Positions 31,103-40,182 of a DNA stretch of 64,000 nt are shown piece after piece (position 1 is the first letter of the stretch; each line of letters starts with the position of its first letter). A model generated the notes under the pieces. It made no database searches. It was not told where the DNA came from and saw only the letters and a list, made by a program, of their open reading frames with translations. The stretch comes from Mycetohabitans rhizoxinica HKI 454. Its GTDB lineage: Bacteria; Pseudomonadota; Gammaproteobacteria; Burkholderiales; Burkholderiaceae. The stretch covers positions 361,155 to 425,154 of the forward strand of contig NC_014718.1 of the NCBI RefSeq assembly GCF_000198775.1, written 5' to 3'. A program made the position numbers and the translations under genes.

Positions 31103-34100
31103 TCATCGCTGCATCGATTCCCATACCTTGCGCAGCCGCTTGGCAGACACCGGCATCGGCGTACGCAATTCCTGCGCGAACAGCGAGATGCGCAACTCCT
31201 CGAGGAGCCAGCGGAACTCTACGAGCCGTGCGTCGACTGCGCCGCCACGCTGCGACAACGCGCGCTGGTATGGCTGCATGAGCGGCACGAATTCGGCCAT
31301 GAGCCGCTGGTCGCGCGCCGGGTCCACCTTGAGCTTATCGATGCGCAACAACATGCCCTTCAAGTAACGCGGGAAATGCGCAAGCTGGGCGTAAGGCGTA
31401 TCCATTACGAAGCGGCGGGTCATCAGCGCGGCCAGCTGCTGCTGCATATCCGCGTGGGCCGCGCCAAAGCCTTTGGCCTGCACGAGCTTCTTCACGAGCG
31501 CTGCGTACTCGGCGAGGATTTGGCCGGTCAGCCGGGCAAGTTCCTGAGCGAGCAACGACAGCCTAGCCCGGCCCTCGTCGCGCCGGGCGGCGAAGCTGGC
31601 ATCGTCATGCGGCAACGGCGGCTGCAGGCAGGCACGATCCAGCGCGGCTTCGATCAATTGGTCGCGCAGTTCCTCCTGCGTGCCGAGCGCCATGTACTGC
31701 ATTGACATTTCGCGCAGTCCTGGCAAGTTTTTCTCCAGATAGCGGATCGGCTCGCGCAATTGCAGGGCGAACAGCCGGCGCAGACCGGCGCGATGGATGT
31801 GCTCAGCCTGCACAGGCGAATCAAAGACTTCGACGTCGCAGTGCCCACCGCGATCGACCAGGGCCGGATAGCCGAACAGCGTCTGGCCGCCACGCTGGAT
31901 CTCGAGCAACTCGGGCAGCGTGCCAAAATTCCACGTCGTCAGGTTCTCATACAGCGCGGTACCGGCCGGCCGCGCCGTATCCGGTGCTTCGGCGTGACCC
32001 GGCCCGCCAGCGTTCGCCAGTCCGTTTCGCGCCGCGCCGCTCAACGGCTGATCGGCAACGCGCGCCGCACGCGACGCCGGCGCCTCGCCCGGCGTCCGGC
32101 TCGGCAAGCCAGCGCTTATCGCGGCCGCCCGCGCATGCCCGGACGGTGGCCGCCCATTAGTTCCTGCCGCGCCGGCCGCGGCCCAGACGATGCGCTGGAA
32201 TTGTTGCTGCGCCTGTGCACCAAGCTCGCCGCGCAGTTGCGCAAGATTGCGCGCCATTGCAAGTTGCCGCCCGTGCTCATCAACCACCTTGAAATTCATG
32301 AACAGGTGCGCCGGCAGCGTCTCGATCTTGAAGTCAGTCGACTTGACCATCGCTTGCTTGTGCTCGCGCAGGTCGGCGATCAGCGCGTCAATCAACGACT
32401 GCCCGGCGAAATGCGCGCGCTCGACGAAACCGGCCGCATACTCGGGCAGCGGCACGCAATGTCGGCGCAGCTTTTGCGGCAGTGATTTGAGCAGCGACTG
32501 CACCTTGTCCTTCAACATGCCAGGCACCAGCCATTCGGTGCGACGCGCATCGACTTGGTTCAGCGCGTACAGCGGCACGGTCAGCGTGACGCCATCACGC
32601 GCCGCGCCCGGCTCGAAATGGTAGCTCAGCGCCATGTCGACGCCGGCCATCGCCAGCCGCTTCGGAAACAGATCCGTCGTCACGCCGGCCGCTTCGTGCC
32701 GCATCAGGTCTTCGCGCGACAGAAATAGCAGCTTGTCGCCGTCGTCACCCCGCCGCCGCGCCTCGTCGCGATACCAGCGCTCGAACGCCGCGCCGGTATG
32801 GATCTGTGCGGGCACCGCCGCATCGTAGTACGCGTAGATCAACTCATCGTCGACCAGCACGTCCTGACGACGCGACTTGTGCTCAAGTTGCTCAATTTGC
32901 GCGACCAGCCGCCGATTGTGCGCAAAGAACGGCAGACGGGTGTCGAATTCGCCATCGACCAGCGCGCTACGAATGAACAATTCCCGCGCACGCGCCGGAT
33001 TCTGCGCGCCAAACGCGATGCGTCGGCGCTGATAGACGGGCAGCCCATACAACGTGCCACGCTCGAACGCCACCACCTGCGCGGCCTTCTTCTCCCAATG
33101 CGGCTCGGCGACCGAGCGCTTGATCAGGTGGCCGCCGACACGCTCGATCCATTCCGGCTCGATGCGGGCGACGGTGCGCGCGTAAAGCCGGGTGGTCTCG
33201 ACCAACTCCGCAGCCATCACCCAACGGCCGGCCTTTTTCGCGAGCGTCGATCCCGGCCATATGAAGAAACGAATGCCCCGTGCGCCCAGGTAATGCGGAT
33301 CGTCATCGGCCTTCAGACCAATGTTTCCGAGCAACCCCGCCAACAGCGCCTGATGGATCTGCTCGAACGTCGCCTCGGACTCGTTCAGCCGCCAGCCGTG
33401 CTCGCGCACCACGGTCAACAACTGCGAATGCACGTCACGCCACTCGCGCAGCCGCAGATGCGAGAGGAACTGCGCGCGGCACGCTTCGGCCAGTTGCCGG
33501 TTCGATTTCTTGTGCGCAACGGCTTGCTCGAACCACGCCCAAATCTTCAGCCACGTGATGAACTCCGAGCGCTCGTCGGCAAAGCGGCGATGCGCCTGGT
33601 CGGCCTGCTCTTGCGCGTCCAGCGGACGCTCGCGCGGATCCTGCACGGATAACGCGCTGGCAATGATCAGCATTTCGCGCAACGCGTGTTGCTCGCGCGC
33701 CGCGACAATCATCCGGGCCACGCGCGGATCCAGCGGCAGGCGCGCCAGCTCGCGACCGACCGGCGTCAACGCATTGTCGTCGTCAACCGCACCCAGCTCG
33801 GCGAGCAATTGATAGCCATCGGCAATGGCCCGGCCCGGCGGTGGCTCGACGAACGGAAACGCGTCGATTTCGCCCAAGTGCAACGACTTCATCCGCAGGA
33901 TCACCGACGCCAGCGACGCGCGCAGGATCTCCGGATCCGTGAAGCGCGGGCGCGCCTGGAAGTCACGCTCGTCATAGAGCCGAATGCAGACGCCGTCGGC
34001 CACCCGGCCGCACCGGCCAGCCCGCTGATTGGCGGCGGCTTGCGACGCCGGCTCAATCTGCAATTGTTCGACCTTGTTCCGGTACGAATAGCGCTTGACC

Positions 34101-35260
34101 CGGGCCAGGCCGGTGTCGACGACATAGCGGATACCGGGCACCGTCAGCGATGTCTCCGCAACGTTGGTGGCGAGCACGATGCGGCGTGCATTACCGGGCC
34201 GGAACACCCGCTCCTGCTCGGCGGCCGACAGCCGGGCAAACAGCGGCAGGATCTCGGTATGCGGCGGATGGTGCTTGCGCAGCGCCTCGGCGGCGTCGCG
34301 AATCTCCCGCTCGCCCGGCAGGAAAACCAGGACGTCGCCCGGGCCTTCACGACACAGTTCATCCACCGCGTCGACGATCGCGTCATGCAAGTCGCGCTCG
34401 GCCTGACGCGCGGCGGTGACACTGCCCACGGCGCCCGGCGGAGAGCCCAGCGAGCCAATTGGACCGGCCCCGGGCGCTGCGCCGCGCCGTGCGAGCGTAG
34501 CGCGGCCGTCGTCGCCAACGACCGGCCGATAGCGGATCTCGACCGGATACAACCGTCCGCTGACTTCAATGACGGGCGCGGGCTGCTCGTCGCTGCCGAA
34601 GTGGCGCGCAAAGCGCTGCGCATCGATCGTGGCCGACGTAACGATCAACTTCAGATCAGCACGCCGCGGCAGGATCTGCTTCAGATAGCCGAGCAAAAAA
34701 TCGATGTTCAGGCTGCGCTCGTGCGCCTCGTCGATGATGATCGTATCGTAGGCGCGCAGCAGTGGATCGGTCTGCGTTTCCGCAAGCAGGATGCCGTCGG
34801 TCATCAACTTGACCGAGGCGCCCGGCGACAGGTTGTCGGTGAAACGAACCTTGTAGCCCACCACGTCGCCGAACGGCGTACCCAGTTCCTCGGCAATGCG
34901 TCGCGCCGTCGCCGATGCCGCGATGCGGCGCGGTTGCGTATGGCCGATCAGGCCGGTGCCGCCCGCGCCCAGCCCGCGTCCGAGCGCCAGGCAGATCTTG
35001 GGCAGCTGCGTGGTCTTGCCTGATCCGGTTTCGCCGCTGACGATCACCACTTGATGGTGCGCGATCGCAGCAGCGATCTCATCGCGCCGGCCGCTGACGG
35101 GCAACGCCGGCGGAAACGTAACAGAAGGCACCGGATTGGGCGCCGAGGACGCGCGCCGCGCTTCGGCGCGACGCGCGGCAGGCGGGGTGCGGTGGCGCGC
35201 GGGGTCGGCGCGATCGGCCGGCGAAGCATCAGCCGCGCGGTTTTTGGCTACATTGGACAT
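31103..35260 (-). CDS. hrpA: ATP-dependent RNA helicase HrpA (DEAH family)
   Basis: A 1385-residue DEAH-box helicase acting on mRNA and ribosome-associated RNA. Motifs in order: GETGSGKTTQLPK (I), TQPRRIAA (Ia), DEAHERSLNIDF (II), VTSATIDAQRF (III), ATNVAETSLTVPGI (V) and QRAGRCGR (VI). HA2, OB-fold and the long HrpA-specific C-terminal domain follow. Inside the C-terminal domain is a low-complexity Ala/Gly/Pro/Arg insert of about 75 residues (around 31965-32185), probably a flexible loop. The name is unrelated to the type III pilin HrpA. Divergent from argA with only 22 bases between starts. Confidence 0.95.
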   Translation of the reverse strand: MSNVAKNRAADASPADRADPARHRTPPAARRAEARRASSAPNPVPSVTFPPALPVSGRRDEIAAAIAHHQVVIVSGETGSGKTTQLPKICLALGRGLGAGGTGLIGHTQPRRIAASATARRIAEELGTPFGDVVGYKVRFTDNLSPGASVKLMTDGILLAETQTDPLLRAYDTIIIDEAHERSLNIDFLLGYLKQILPRRADLKLIVTSATIDAQRFARHFGSDEQPAPVIEVSGRLYPVEIRYRPVVGDDGRATLARRGAAPGAGPIGSLGSPPGAVGSVTAARQAERDLHDAIVDAVDELCREGPGDVLVFLPGEREIRDAAEALRKHHPPHTEILPLFARLSAAEQERVFRPGNARRIVLATNVAETSLTVPGIRYVVDTGLARVKRYSYRNKVEQLQIEPASQAAANQRAGRCGRVADGVCIRLYDERDFQARPRFTDPEILRASLASVILRMKSLHLGEIDAFPFVEPPPGRAIADGYQLLAELGAVDDDNALTPVGRELARLPLDPRVARMIVAAREQHALREMLIIASALSVQDPRERPLDAQEQADQAHRRFADERSEFITWLKIWAWFEQAVAHKKSNRQLAEACRAQFLSHLRLREWRDVHSQLLTVVREHGWRLNESEATFEQIHQALLAGLLGNIGLKADDDPHYLGARGIRFFIWPGSTLAKKAGRWVMAAELVETTRLYARTVARIEPEWIERVGGHLIKRSVAEPHWEKKAAQVVAFERGTLYGLPVYQRRRIAFGAQNPARARELFIRSALVDGEFDTRLPFFAHNRRLVAQIEQLEHKSRRQDVLVDDELIYAYYDAAVPAQIHTGAAFERWYRDEARRRGDDGDKLLFLSREDLMRHEAAGVTTDLFPKRLAMAGVDMALSYHFEPGAARDGVTLTVPLYALNQVDARRTEWLVPGMLKDKVQSLLKSLPQKLRRHCVPLPEYAAGFVERAHFAGQSLIDALIADLREHKQAMVKSTDFKIETLPAHLFMNFKVVDEHGRQLAMARNLAQLRGELGAQAQQQFQRIVWAAAGAAGTNGRPPSGHARAAAISAGLPSRTPGEAPASRAARVADQPLSGAARNGLANAGGPGHAEAPDTARPAGTALYENLTTWNFGTLPELLEIQRGGQTLFGYPALVDRGGHCDVEVFDSPVQAEHIHRAGLRRLFALQLREPIRYLEKNLPGLREMSMQYMALGTQEELRDQLIEAALDRACLQPPLPHDDASFAARRDEGRARLSLLAQELARLTGQILAEYAALVKKLVQAKGFGAAHADMQQQLAALMTRRFVMDTPYAQLAHFPRYLKGMLLRIDKLKVDPARDQRLMAEFVPLMQPYQRALSQRGGAVDARLVEFRWLLEELRISLFAQELRTPMPVSAKRLRKVWESMQR

Positions 35261-35270
35261 GGGGGCGCAT

Positions 35271-35276
35271 TATAAT
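35271..35276 (+). promoter_or_regulatory. Possible -10 element (TATAAT) of argA
   Basis: A perfect TATAAT lies seven bases before the argA ATG, inside the 22-base gap to the divergent hrpA start. If used, transcription would begin at or next to the A of the start codon, giving a leaderless or nearly leaderless message. No -35 with standard spacing is visible; TTGGAC at 35253 is too close. Confidence 0.35.
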
Positions 35277-35282
35277 CCGGCC

Positions 35283-36692
35283 ATGACTGCACAAAACGAT
35301 CTTGCCCGCCGCGACACGAGGGCCAGCGACCTCGCCATGGCCGGCAGCCAGACGAGCGCCGCCATCGGATACACCGCGAATCACGCTCAATTCGTCGAAT
35401 GGCTGCGATCGGTCGCACCGTACATCCATGCGTTCCGCAACCGGATGTTCGTCGTCGCGTTCGGCGGCGAGTTGGTGCAGGCGGGCGCGCTCAATGCGCT
35501 GGTGCAGGATGTCGCGTTGTTGCATGCGATGGGTATTCAGATCGTACTGGTGCACGGTTCCCGCCCGCAGGTCGAAGAACAATTGAACCTGCACCAGGTC
35601 GAGTCGTTGTTCGCCGGCGGCATGCGGATCACCGATGCACGCGCGCTGGAGGCGGCCAAAGAAGCGTCCGGCGAAGTGCGGCTGGACATCGAGGCGGCGA
35701 TCAGCCAGGGTTTGCCCAATACGCCGATGGCACACGCGCATATCAGCGTCGTATCCGGCAATTTTGTCACCGCAAGGCCGGTCGGAATACTCGAGGGCGT
35801 CGATTTCCAACATACCGGCGTGGTGCGCAAGATCGATGCCGAATCGATTCGGCATTCGCTGGAGAGCAACAAGATCGTGCTGCTGTCGCCGCTCGGATTT
35901 TCGCCGACCGGCGAGGCGTTCAATCTGTCGATGGAGGATGTCGCGTCGTCCGCGGCCATCGCACTACGTGCCGACAAGCTGATCTTCATCACCGAGACAC
36001 CCGGCGTGATCGACGGCGATGGCGAGCTAACCCGTGAGCTGTCGCTGGACGACGCACAGAGAATCTACGAAGCCCATACGGGCGAGTTGGACCGTGCGGA
36101 TGCGGACTTTTACCTGAAGCATGCAATCCGCGCGTGCCGCGGCGGCGTGCCGCGCTCACACATCATCCCGTACGCGCTGGACGGCAGTATCCTGCTGGAG
36201 CTGTTCCTGCACGACGGGGTCGGCACCATGATCTCGTACGAGAATCTGGAAAGTCTGCGCGAGGCAGTGCCGGATGATGTCGGCAGCATTTTGCAACTTA
36301 TTGAGCCGCTCGAGACGGACGGCACGCTGGTGCGGCGCGGCCGCCACCAGATCGAGCGCGACATCGACCAATTTTCAGTGATCGAGCACGATGGCGTGCT
36401 GTTCGGTTGCGCGGCGCTGTACCCGTACCCGCAGGAGCGGATCGGCGAGATGGCGTGCCTGACCGTGGCGCCGGAGGCACAAGGCACCGGCGACGGCGAG
36501 CGCCTACTCAAGCGCATCGAGCAACGCGCCCGGGCGCGCGGCCTGACGCGGATTTTCGTGCTAACGACCCGCACTGAGCATTGGTTCCTAAAACGCGGTT
36601 TCGTCAAGGCGACGGTCAACGACCTGCCCGAGGACCGGCGACGCCTGTACAACTGGCAACGCAAGTCGCTCGTGCTGATCAAGCAGCTCTGA
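35283..36692 (+). CDS. argA: Amino-acid N-acetyltransferase (N-acetylglutamate synthase)
   Basis: This enzyme makes N-acetylglutamate from glutamate and acetyl-CoA, the first step of arginine synthesis. Its 469 residues comprise an amino-acid-kinase-like domain ([45 protein letters not shown]) that normally carries arginine feedback control. A C-terminal GNAT domain follows ([36 protein letters not shown]). The ATG at 35283 fits the family; the frame runs upstream over the hrpA start, which is coincidental. Confidence 0.95.
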   Translation: MTAQNDLARRDTRASDLAMAGSQTSAAIGYTANHAQFVEWLRSVAPYIHAFRNRMFVVAFGGELVQAGALNALVQDVALLHAMGIQIVLVHGSRPQVEEQLNLHQVESLFAGGMRITDARALEAAKEASGEVRLDIEAAISQGLPNTPMAHAHISVVSGNFVTARPVGILEGVDFQHTGVVRKIDAESIRHSLESNKIVLLSPLGFSPTGEAFNLSMEDVASSAAIALRADKLIFITETPGVIDGDGELTRELSLDDAQRIYEAHTGELDRADADFYLKHAIRACRGGVPRSHIIPYALDGSILLELFLHDGVGTMISYENLESLREAVPDDVGSILQLIEPLETDGTLVRRGRHQIERDIDQFSVIEHDGVLFGCAALYPYPQERIGEMACLTVAPEAQGTGDGERLLKRIEQRARARGLTRIFVLTTRTEHWFLKRGFVKATVNDLPEDRRRLYNWQRKSLVLIKQL

Positions 36693-36754
36693 GCACGCGC
36701 GGGGAATCCGCACGTCGGCGCCCCGTCCCACCCCGATATCAAAGGAGAAGTCTA

Positions 36755-37030
36755 ATGGCTCGAATGGTTCACTGCGCAAAACTTGGCAAAGAGGCGGAAG
36801 GATTGGACTTTCCACCATTGCCGGGCGAGCTTGGCAAGCGCATCTTCGAAAGCATCTCGAAGGAAGCATGGCAGGCGTGGCTCAAGCAGCAGACGATGTT
36901 GATCAACGAAAACCGTCTGAACATGGCTGATCCGCGCGCGCGCCAATATCTGTTAAAACAAACTGAAAAATTTTTCTTTGGCGAAGGCGCGGACGTCGCG
37001 TCGGGGTACGTGCCGCCCGCCAACGGCTAA
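36755..37030 (+). CDS. yggX: Fe(2+)-trafficking / oxidative damage protection protein YggX
   Basis: A 91-residue protein of the YggX family, starting [17 protein letters not shown] with the conserved Cys, then [20 protein letters not shown] and the end [16 protein letters not shown]. It protects iron-sulfur proteins from oxidation and takes part in iron transfer. AAGGAG eight bases before the ATG at 36755 decides the start. It follows argA by 62 bases and may be read with it. A 21-base hairpin lies 23 bases after the stop. Confidence 0.95.
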   Translation: MARMVHCAKLGKEAEGLDFPPLPGELGKRIFESISKEAWQAWLKQQTMLINENRLNMADPRARQYLLKQTEKFFFGEGADVASGYVPPANG

Positions 37031-37053
37031 GCGGCGTGGCCGTGCCAGACATT

Positions 37054-37074
37054 GGCCGGCGGTGCACGCCGGCC
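37054..37074 (+). terminator. Hairpin after yggX
   Basis: GGCCGGCG (37054-37061) and CGCCGGCC (37067-37074) form an eight-pair GC stem with a five-base loop. No T-run follows, so termination would be weak or Rho-assisted. Confidence 0.4.
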
Positions 37075-37094
37075 ACCATTGCCGCACGCCCTGC

Positions 37095-38592
37095 TGGATC
37101 TTGCGGATGAGCATCTCGCGGCGGTCTCAGGTTGCATGACGACTTTAATGACGAACCCCGCTGCGTTATCCGCCCCCTCTGATGGCACGACGGTATCTGT
37201 TCCGGCGTTGGTTCAACGAAGCATACTGGGTTCAGTTTCACTAAATATTATTGGCTCACTTCTGAGCCAATCTACATTGGCCTGGAATCGCGCCCGCGCC
37301 GGCTCGGAGAACTGGCTGGCCTCCATAAAGCGAGTAATCTCCTCCACTGCCATTTCCCATCTGAAATTGCTGAACTCAGATAACACCCAATCGGCCCGAA
37401 GTTGGCTCAGCAAATCCCATAAAGCGGCTTCGCCCGCACCATTCAGTAGGTTCAAACCTTGCCGCCAGACCCGCTTTATTTGTACATCGTCTAAAAACAA
37501 TTGGCATTTGAGCAGTCCAAACGCTGCCGAAACACGCTGTGACATAGGCACGCGCGCTAAATGCCCCTCAAGCAACGTCAGCTCCTGCGCACGTTGTTCA
37601 TCCGACAGCTCTTTAAGCCCTTCAAGCAAATACTGCAAAGCAATCCCCCACTGCTCGTCAGGCAGCGACAGCGCCCAATCACGCATCTGCGTGTATTGGG
37701 CAAACTGCTCTGCTTTTGACAAAATTTGTACGCAACTCGCTAATATGCCGACCGATGCGCCTTGATGAGAGGGCGGCAGTTGTAACGCGTGTCCGCGTAA
37801 GAGCGCATAGCGTTCAGGCACGCGTGGGTCTGTCTTATTAAAGTAAAGGAGCAAATTGGACAATACCGGGATGAGCTTCGCTTGTTCGGATATCCTTAAC
37901 GACGCAAGCCGATCTAAAAGCGCCTGATAACGCTGCTCGACAAAAGGCGAATCAAACGAAAAAAAACGTAAACTGTCAGCTAGTTCCGCCCAGATATTGT
38001 CTTGTCCGGGCGCGCGTCGTTCCGCCATCGCATACGCGAAGTCGAATAGCTCATCACGCCGGCTCGGAGGAAAAATAAAAAAAGCGCGTAATAGCGCTTT
38101 TTGTATTCGCACACCGTCCTGCGGGATACGCTCCGCAGCCGCAAACACGCGCTTGAATGCCTCGACTCGCTCGGCTTTTGGCAACGCTCGCAGACGCTGA
38201 CTTAGCGCATCAATAGGCTCGGCATGCTGCGCTGGATTGCTCAACGCACCGCCTATTTCGTCCAGCAGCTGGTTAACTGACGCCAAGCTGACGGCCTGGT
38301 TCGCCTGCTGCCAATAGCGGTGAACGAGTCGCCGGGTCTGCATCGCATGATATGTGCGGCGATCGACTGTGGCGAACAGCATCACGTCTTGAATGGGTAC
38401 ATAGTCACCGATCCGGGCAATCAGTTCGGACGGCAGGTCGTCATACGTTGTCGGTTGGGTGGGCAAGGGACGAGTCAACGGGTTGTCGGAAGGCGGTCGT
38501 GGCGGCGCTGATGCGGCAGGCAGTTGGCCAGTCTGCCCTGCACAGACGTAGCTGGCAGGATAGTTTAAAGCGGCATTCAAATCGAAGTCCAT
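37095..38592 (-). repeat. Inverted duplicate, right copy (F-box gene plus downstream flank)
   Basis: Matches 1-1470 in reverse orientation across the F-box gene and about 110 bases beyond its stop, ending near 37095-37105. Differences are scattered substitutions plus one single-base indel near the 3' end of the gene. The two copies bracket about 36 kb of mostly housekeeping genes. Confidence 0.8.
37213..38592 (-). CDS. F-box / helical-repeat protein, copy 2 (complete), candidate secreted effector
   Basis: 459 residues from the ATG at 38592 (DFDLNAALNYPAS). The frame also opens at a TTG 14 codons upstream, with no ribosome site. Order: Pro/Ser/Thr-rich leader (1-48) without a Sec signal; F-box (about 50-88: DDLPSELIARIGDYV, then FATVDRRTYHAM); helical array with recurring Leu-Pro turns about 35-45 residues apart; C-terminus ending SETEPSMLR. 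F-box proteins in host-associated bacteria act as adaptors on the host SKP1-cullin ubiquitin ligase; that role is inferred here. No PIP box was found in the ~170 bases upstream, where a transposase scrap has landed, so expression may be altered. The copy at the left edge lacks the last residues. Confidence 0.8.
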   Translation of the reverse strand: MDFDLNAALNYPASYVCAGQTGQLPAASAPPRPPSDNPLTRPLPTQPTTYDDLPSELIARIGDYVPIQDVMLFATVDRRTYHAMQTRRLVHRYWQQANQAVSLASVNQLLDEIGGALSNPAQHAEPIDALSQRLRALPKAERVEAFKRVFAAAERIPQDGVRIQKALLRAFFIFPPSRRDELFDFAYAMAERRAPGQDNIWAELADSLRFFSFDSPFVEQRYQALLDRLASLRISEQAKLIPVLSNLLLYFNKTDPRVPERYALLRGHALQLPPSHQGASVGILASCVQILSKAEQFAQYTQMRDWALSLPDEQWGIALQYLLEGLKELSDEQRAQELTLLEGHLARVPMSQRVSAAFGLLKCQLFLDDVQIKRVWRQGLNLLNGAGEAALWDLLSQLRADWVLSEFSNFRWEMAVEEITRFMEASQFSEPARARFQANVDWLRSEPIIFSETEPSMLR

Positions 38593-38659
38593 CGGCAAAC
38601 TCAACAATCGATAAAAGGTCAACTCTGCGGCCAACGCGCACGCGCTTAAACGCAGACCT

Positions 38660-38734
38660 CAGATGCACATTCATTGCCGCACCCATCGCGCGTTCGATAA
38701 GCGCCTTGTCGAACGCCCGCATCAGATCTCGCAC
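38660..38734 (-). pseudogene. IS256-family transposase fragment
   Basis: The minus strand encodes RDLMRAFDKALIERAMGAA followed by MNVHL, resembling the N-terminal part of IS256-type transposases (KALIERALGAE...HHLGY). It then loses the family match about 50-70 bases upstream of the F-box gene start. Only about 25 codons remain. It marks an old insertion or rearrangement at the 5' edge of copy 2. Confidence 0.5.
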
Positions 38735-38781
38735 CTGGAGTGCGGATAGGCGGTGCGTTCAAAATTAGCCATTGCACCCGC

Positions 38782-40167
38782 CTACTGCTGCAGCGTCCGG
38801 ACGCGGTCAATCGCCTGCTCGATGCGCTCGACGGCGATCACCTGCAAGCCGTCGATTGGCTGCTTCGGCGCATTGGCCTTCGGAATCAATGCACTCGAGA
38901 AGCCGAGCTTGGCGGCCTCCTTCAAGCGCTCCTGGCCACGCGGGCATGGCCGGATCTCACCGGCCAACCCGACTTCGCCGAATACAATCAGCCCCTTAGG
39001 CAACGGCTTGTTGCGCATCGACGAATGAATCGCGAGCAGCACGGCCAAGTCCGCGGCCGGCTCGGCGATCTTCACACCGCCCACCGCGTTCAGGAACACG
39101 TCCTGATCGAAGCACGCGACGCCGGCGTGCCGGTGCAGCACCGCGAGCAGCATTGCTAAGCGGTTCTGCTCGAGGCCGACCGCGAGTCGGCGCGGATTAG
39201 GCACCTGCGCGGTATCGACGAGCGCCTGCACTTCGACGAGCAACGGCCGCGACCCCTCCTGCGTCACCAGCACGCACGAGCCGGGCACCGTGTGCTCATG
39301 CTGCGACAAAAACAGTGCCGATGGATTAGCCACGCCGCGCAACCCGCGCTCGGTCATCGCGAAAACGCCGAGTTCGTTGACTGCGCCGAAGCGGTTCTTG
39401 AACGCCCGCACGAGCCGAAACGACGAATGCGTGTCGCCTTCGAAGTACAGCACCGTGTCGACGATGTGCTCGAGCACCCGAGGCCCAGCGAGCGCGCCCT
39501 CCTTCGTCACGTGGCCGACCATGATGATCGTCACGCCAGATTGCTTGGCAATCCGCGTCAGTTGCGCCGCGCACTCACGCACTTGCGCAACGGAGCCGGG
39601 CGCTGAACTGAGCGCATCCGAGTAGATGGTCTGAATCGAATCGATGACGGCAATGTTCGGCTTGACGGCGTCAATCGTGGCTTGTAGCTTCTCGAGTTGG
39701 ATCTCTGCCAATAGTTGTAACTCGCCGGCCCGGCTGGCGTGCGCGTCGAGCAAGCCGAGCCGCTGTGCGCGCAACGCGATCTGCGCGCCAGACTCCTCGC
39801 CGCTGATATACAGCGCACGCCGCTCGCGTGCGATCTCGGCGAGCGCTTGCAGCAGCAACGTCGACTTGCCGATGCCGGGGTCGCCGCCGATCAGCACAAC
39901 GCCACCCGCGACCAGGCCACCGCCAAGCACACGATCGAACTCACCGATGCCCGTCGAGTAGCGCGGCACGTCCGACGCCTCAATCTCGGCGAGCTTGCGC
40001 ACTGGCTGGCTCTTAGCAAGTGCCTGGTAACGACGGTTCGGCGCAGCGGTCGACTCGACCGACTCGACCAGGGTGTTCCAGTGATGGCACGATGGGCACT
40101 GGCCTTGCCACTTCGGCGACTGCGCGCCGCAGTCATTGCAGACGTAAACGGTCTTTGTTTTTGTCAC
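38782..40167 (-). CDS. radA: DNA repair protein RadA (Sms)
   Basis: A 461-residue RecA-related branch-migration factor. The N-terminal zinc finger has four Cys (CNDCGAQSP, then CPSCHHW). The ATPase has Walker A GGDPGIGKSTLLLQ near residue 95, the RadA signature KNRFGAVNELGVF, and a C-terminal Lon-like domain (AADLAVLLAIHSS, GEVGLAGEIRPC). It helps process recombination intermediates. It lies 15 bases downstream of alr on the same strand, suggesting one transcript. Confidence 0.96.
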   Translation of the reverse strand: MTKTKTVYVCNDCGAQSPKWQGQCPSCHHWNTLVESVESTAAPNRRYQALAKSQPVRKLAEIEASDVPRYSTGIGEFDRVLGGGLVAGGVVLIGGDPGIGKSTLLLQALAEIARERRALYISGEESGAQIALRAQRLGLLDAHASRAGELQLLAEIQLEKLQATIDAVKPNIAVIDSIQTIYSDALSSAPGSVAQVRECAAQLTRIAKQSGVTIIMVGHVTKEGALAGPRVLEHIVDTVLYFEGDTHSSFRLVRAFKNRFGAVNELGVFAMTERGLRGVANPSALFLSQHEHTVPGSCVLVTQEGSRPLLVEVQALVDTAQVPNPRRLAVGLEQNRLAMLLAVLHRHAGVACFDQDVFLNAVGGVKIAEPAADLAVLLAIHSSMRNKPLPKGLIVFGEVGLAGEIRPCPRGQERLKEAAKLGFSSALIPKANAPKQPIDGLQVIAVERIEQAIDRVRTLQQ

Positions 40168-40182
40168 GCAACCTGCTCCCCG

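Noticed and set aside
31103..35260. HrpA as part of a type III secretion system
   Set aside because: The protein has all DEAH helicase motifs; it only shares a name with the type III pilin. No secretion apparatus gene was found in the window.
38593..38634. TTG start at 38634 for F-box copy 2
   Set aside because: No ribosome site; the ATG at 38592 aligns with the duplicated region, and the sequence upstream belongs to the transposase junction.
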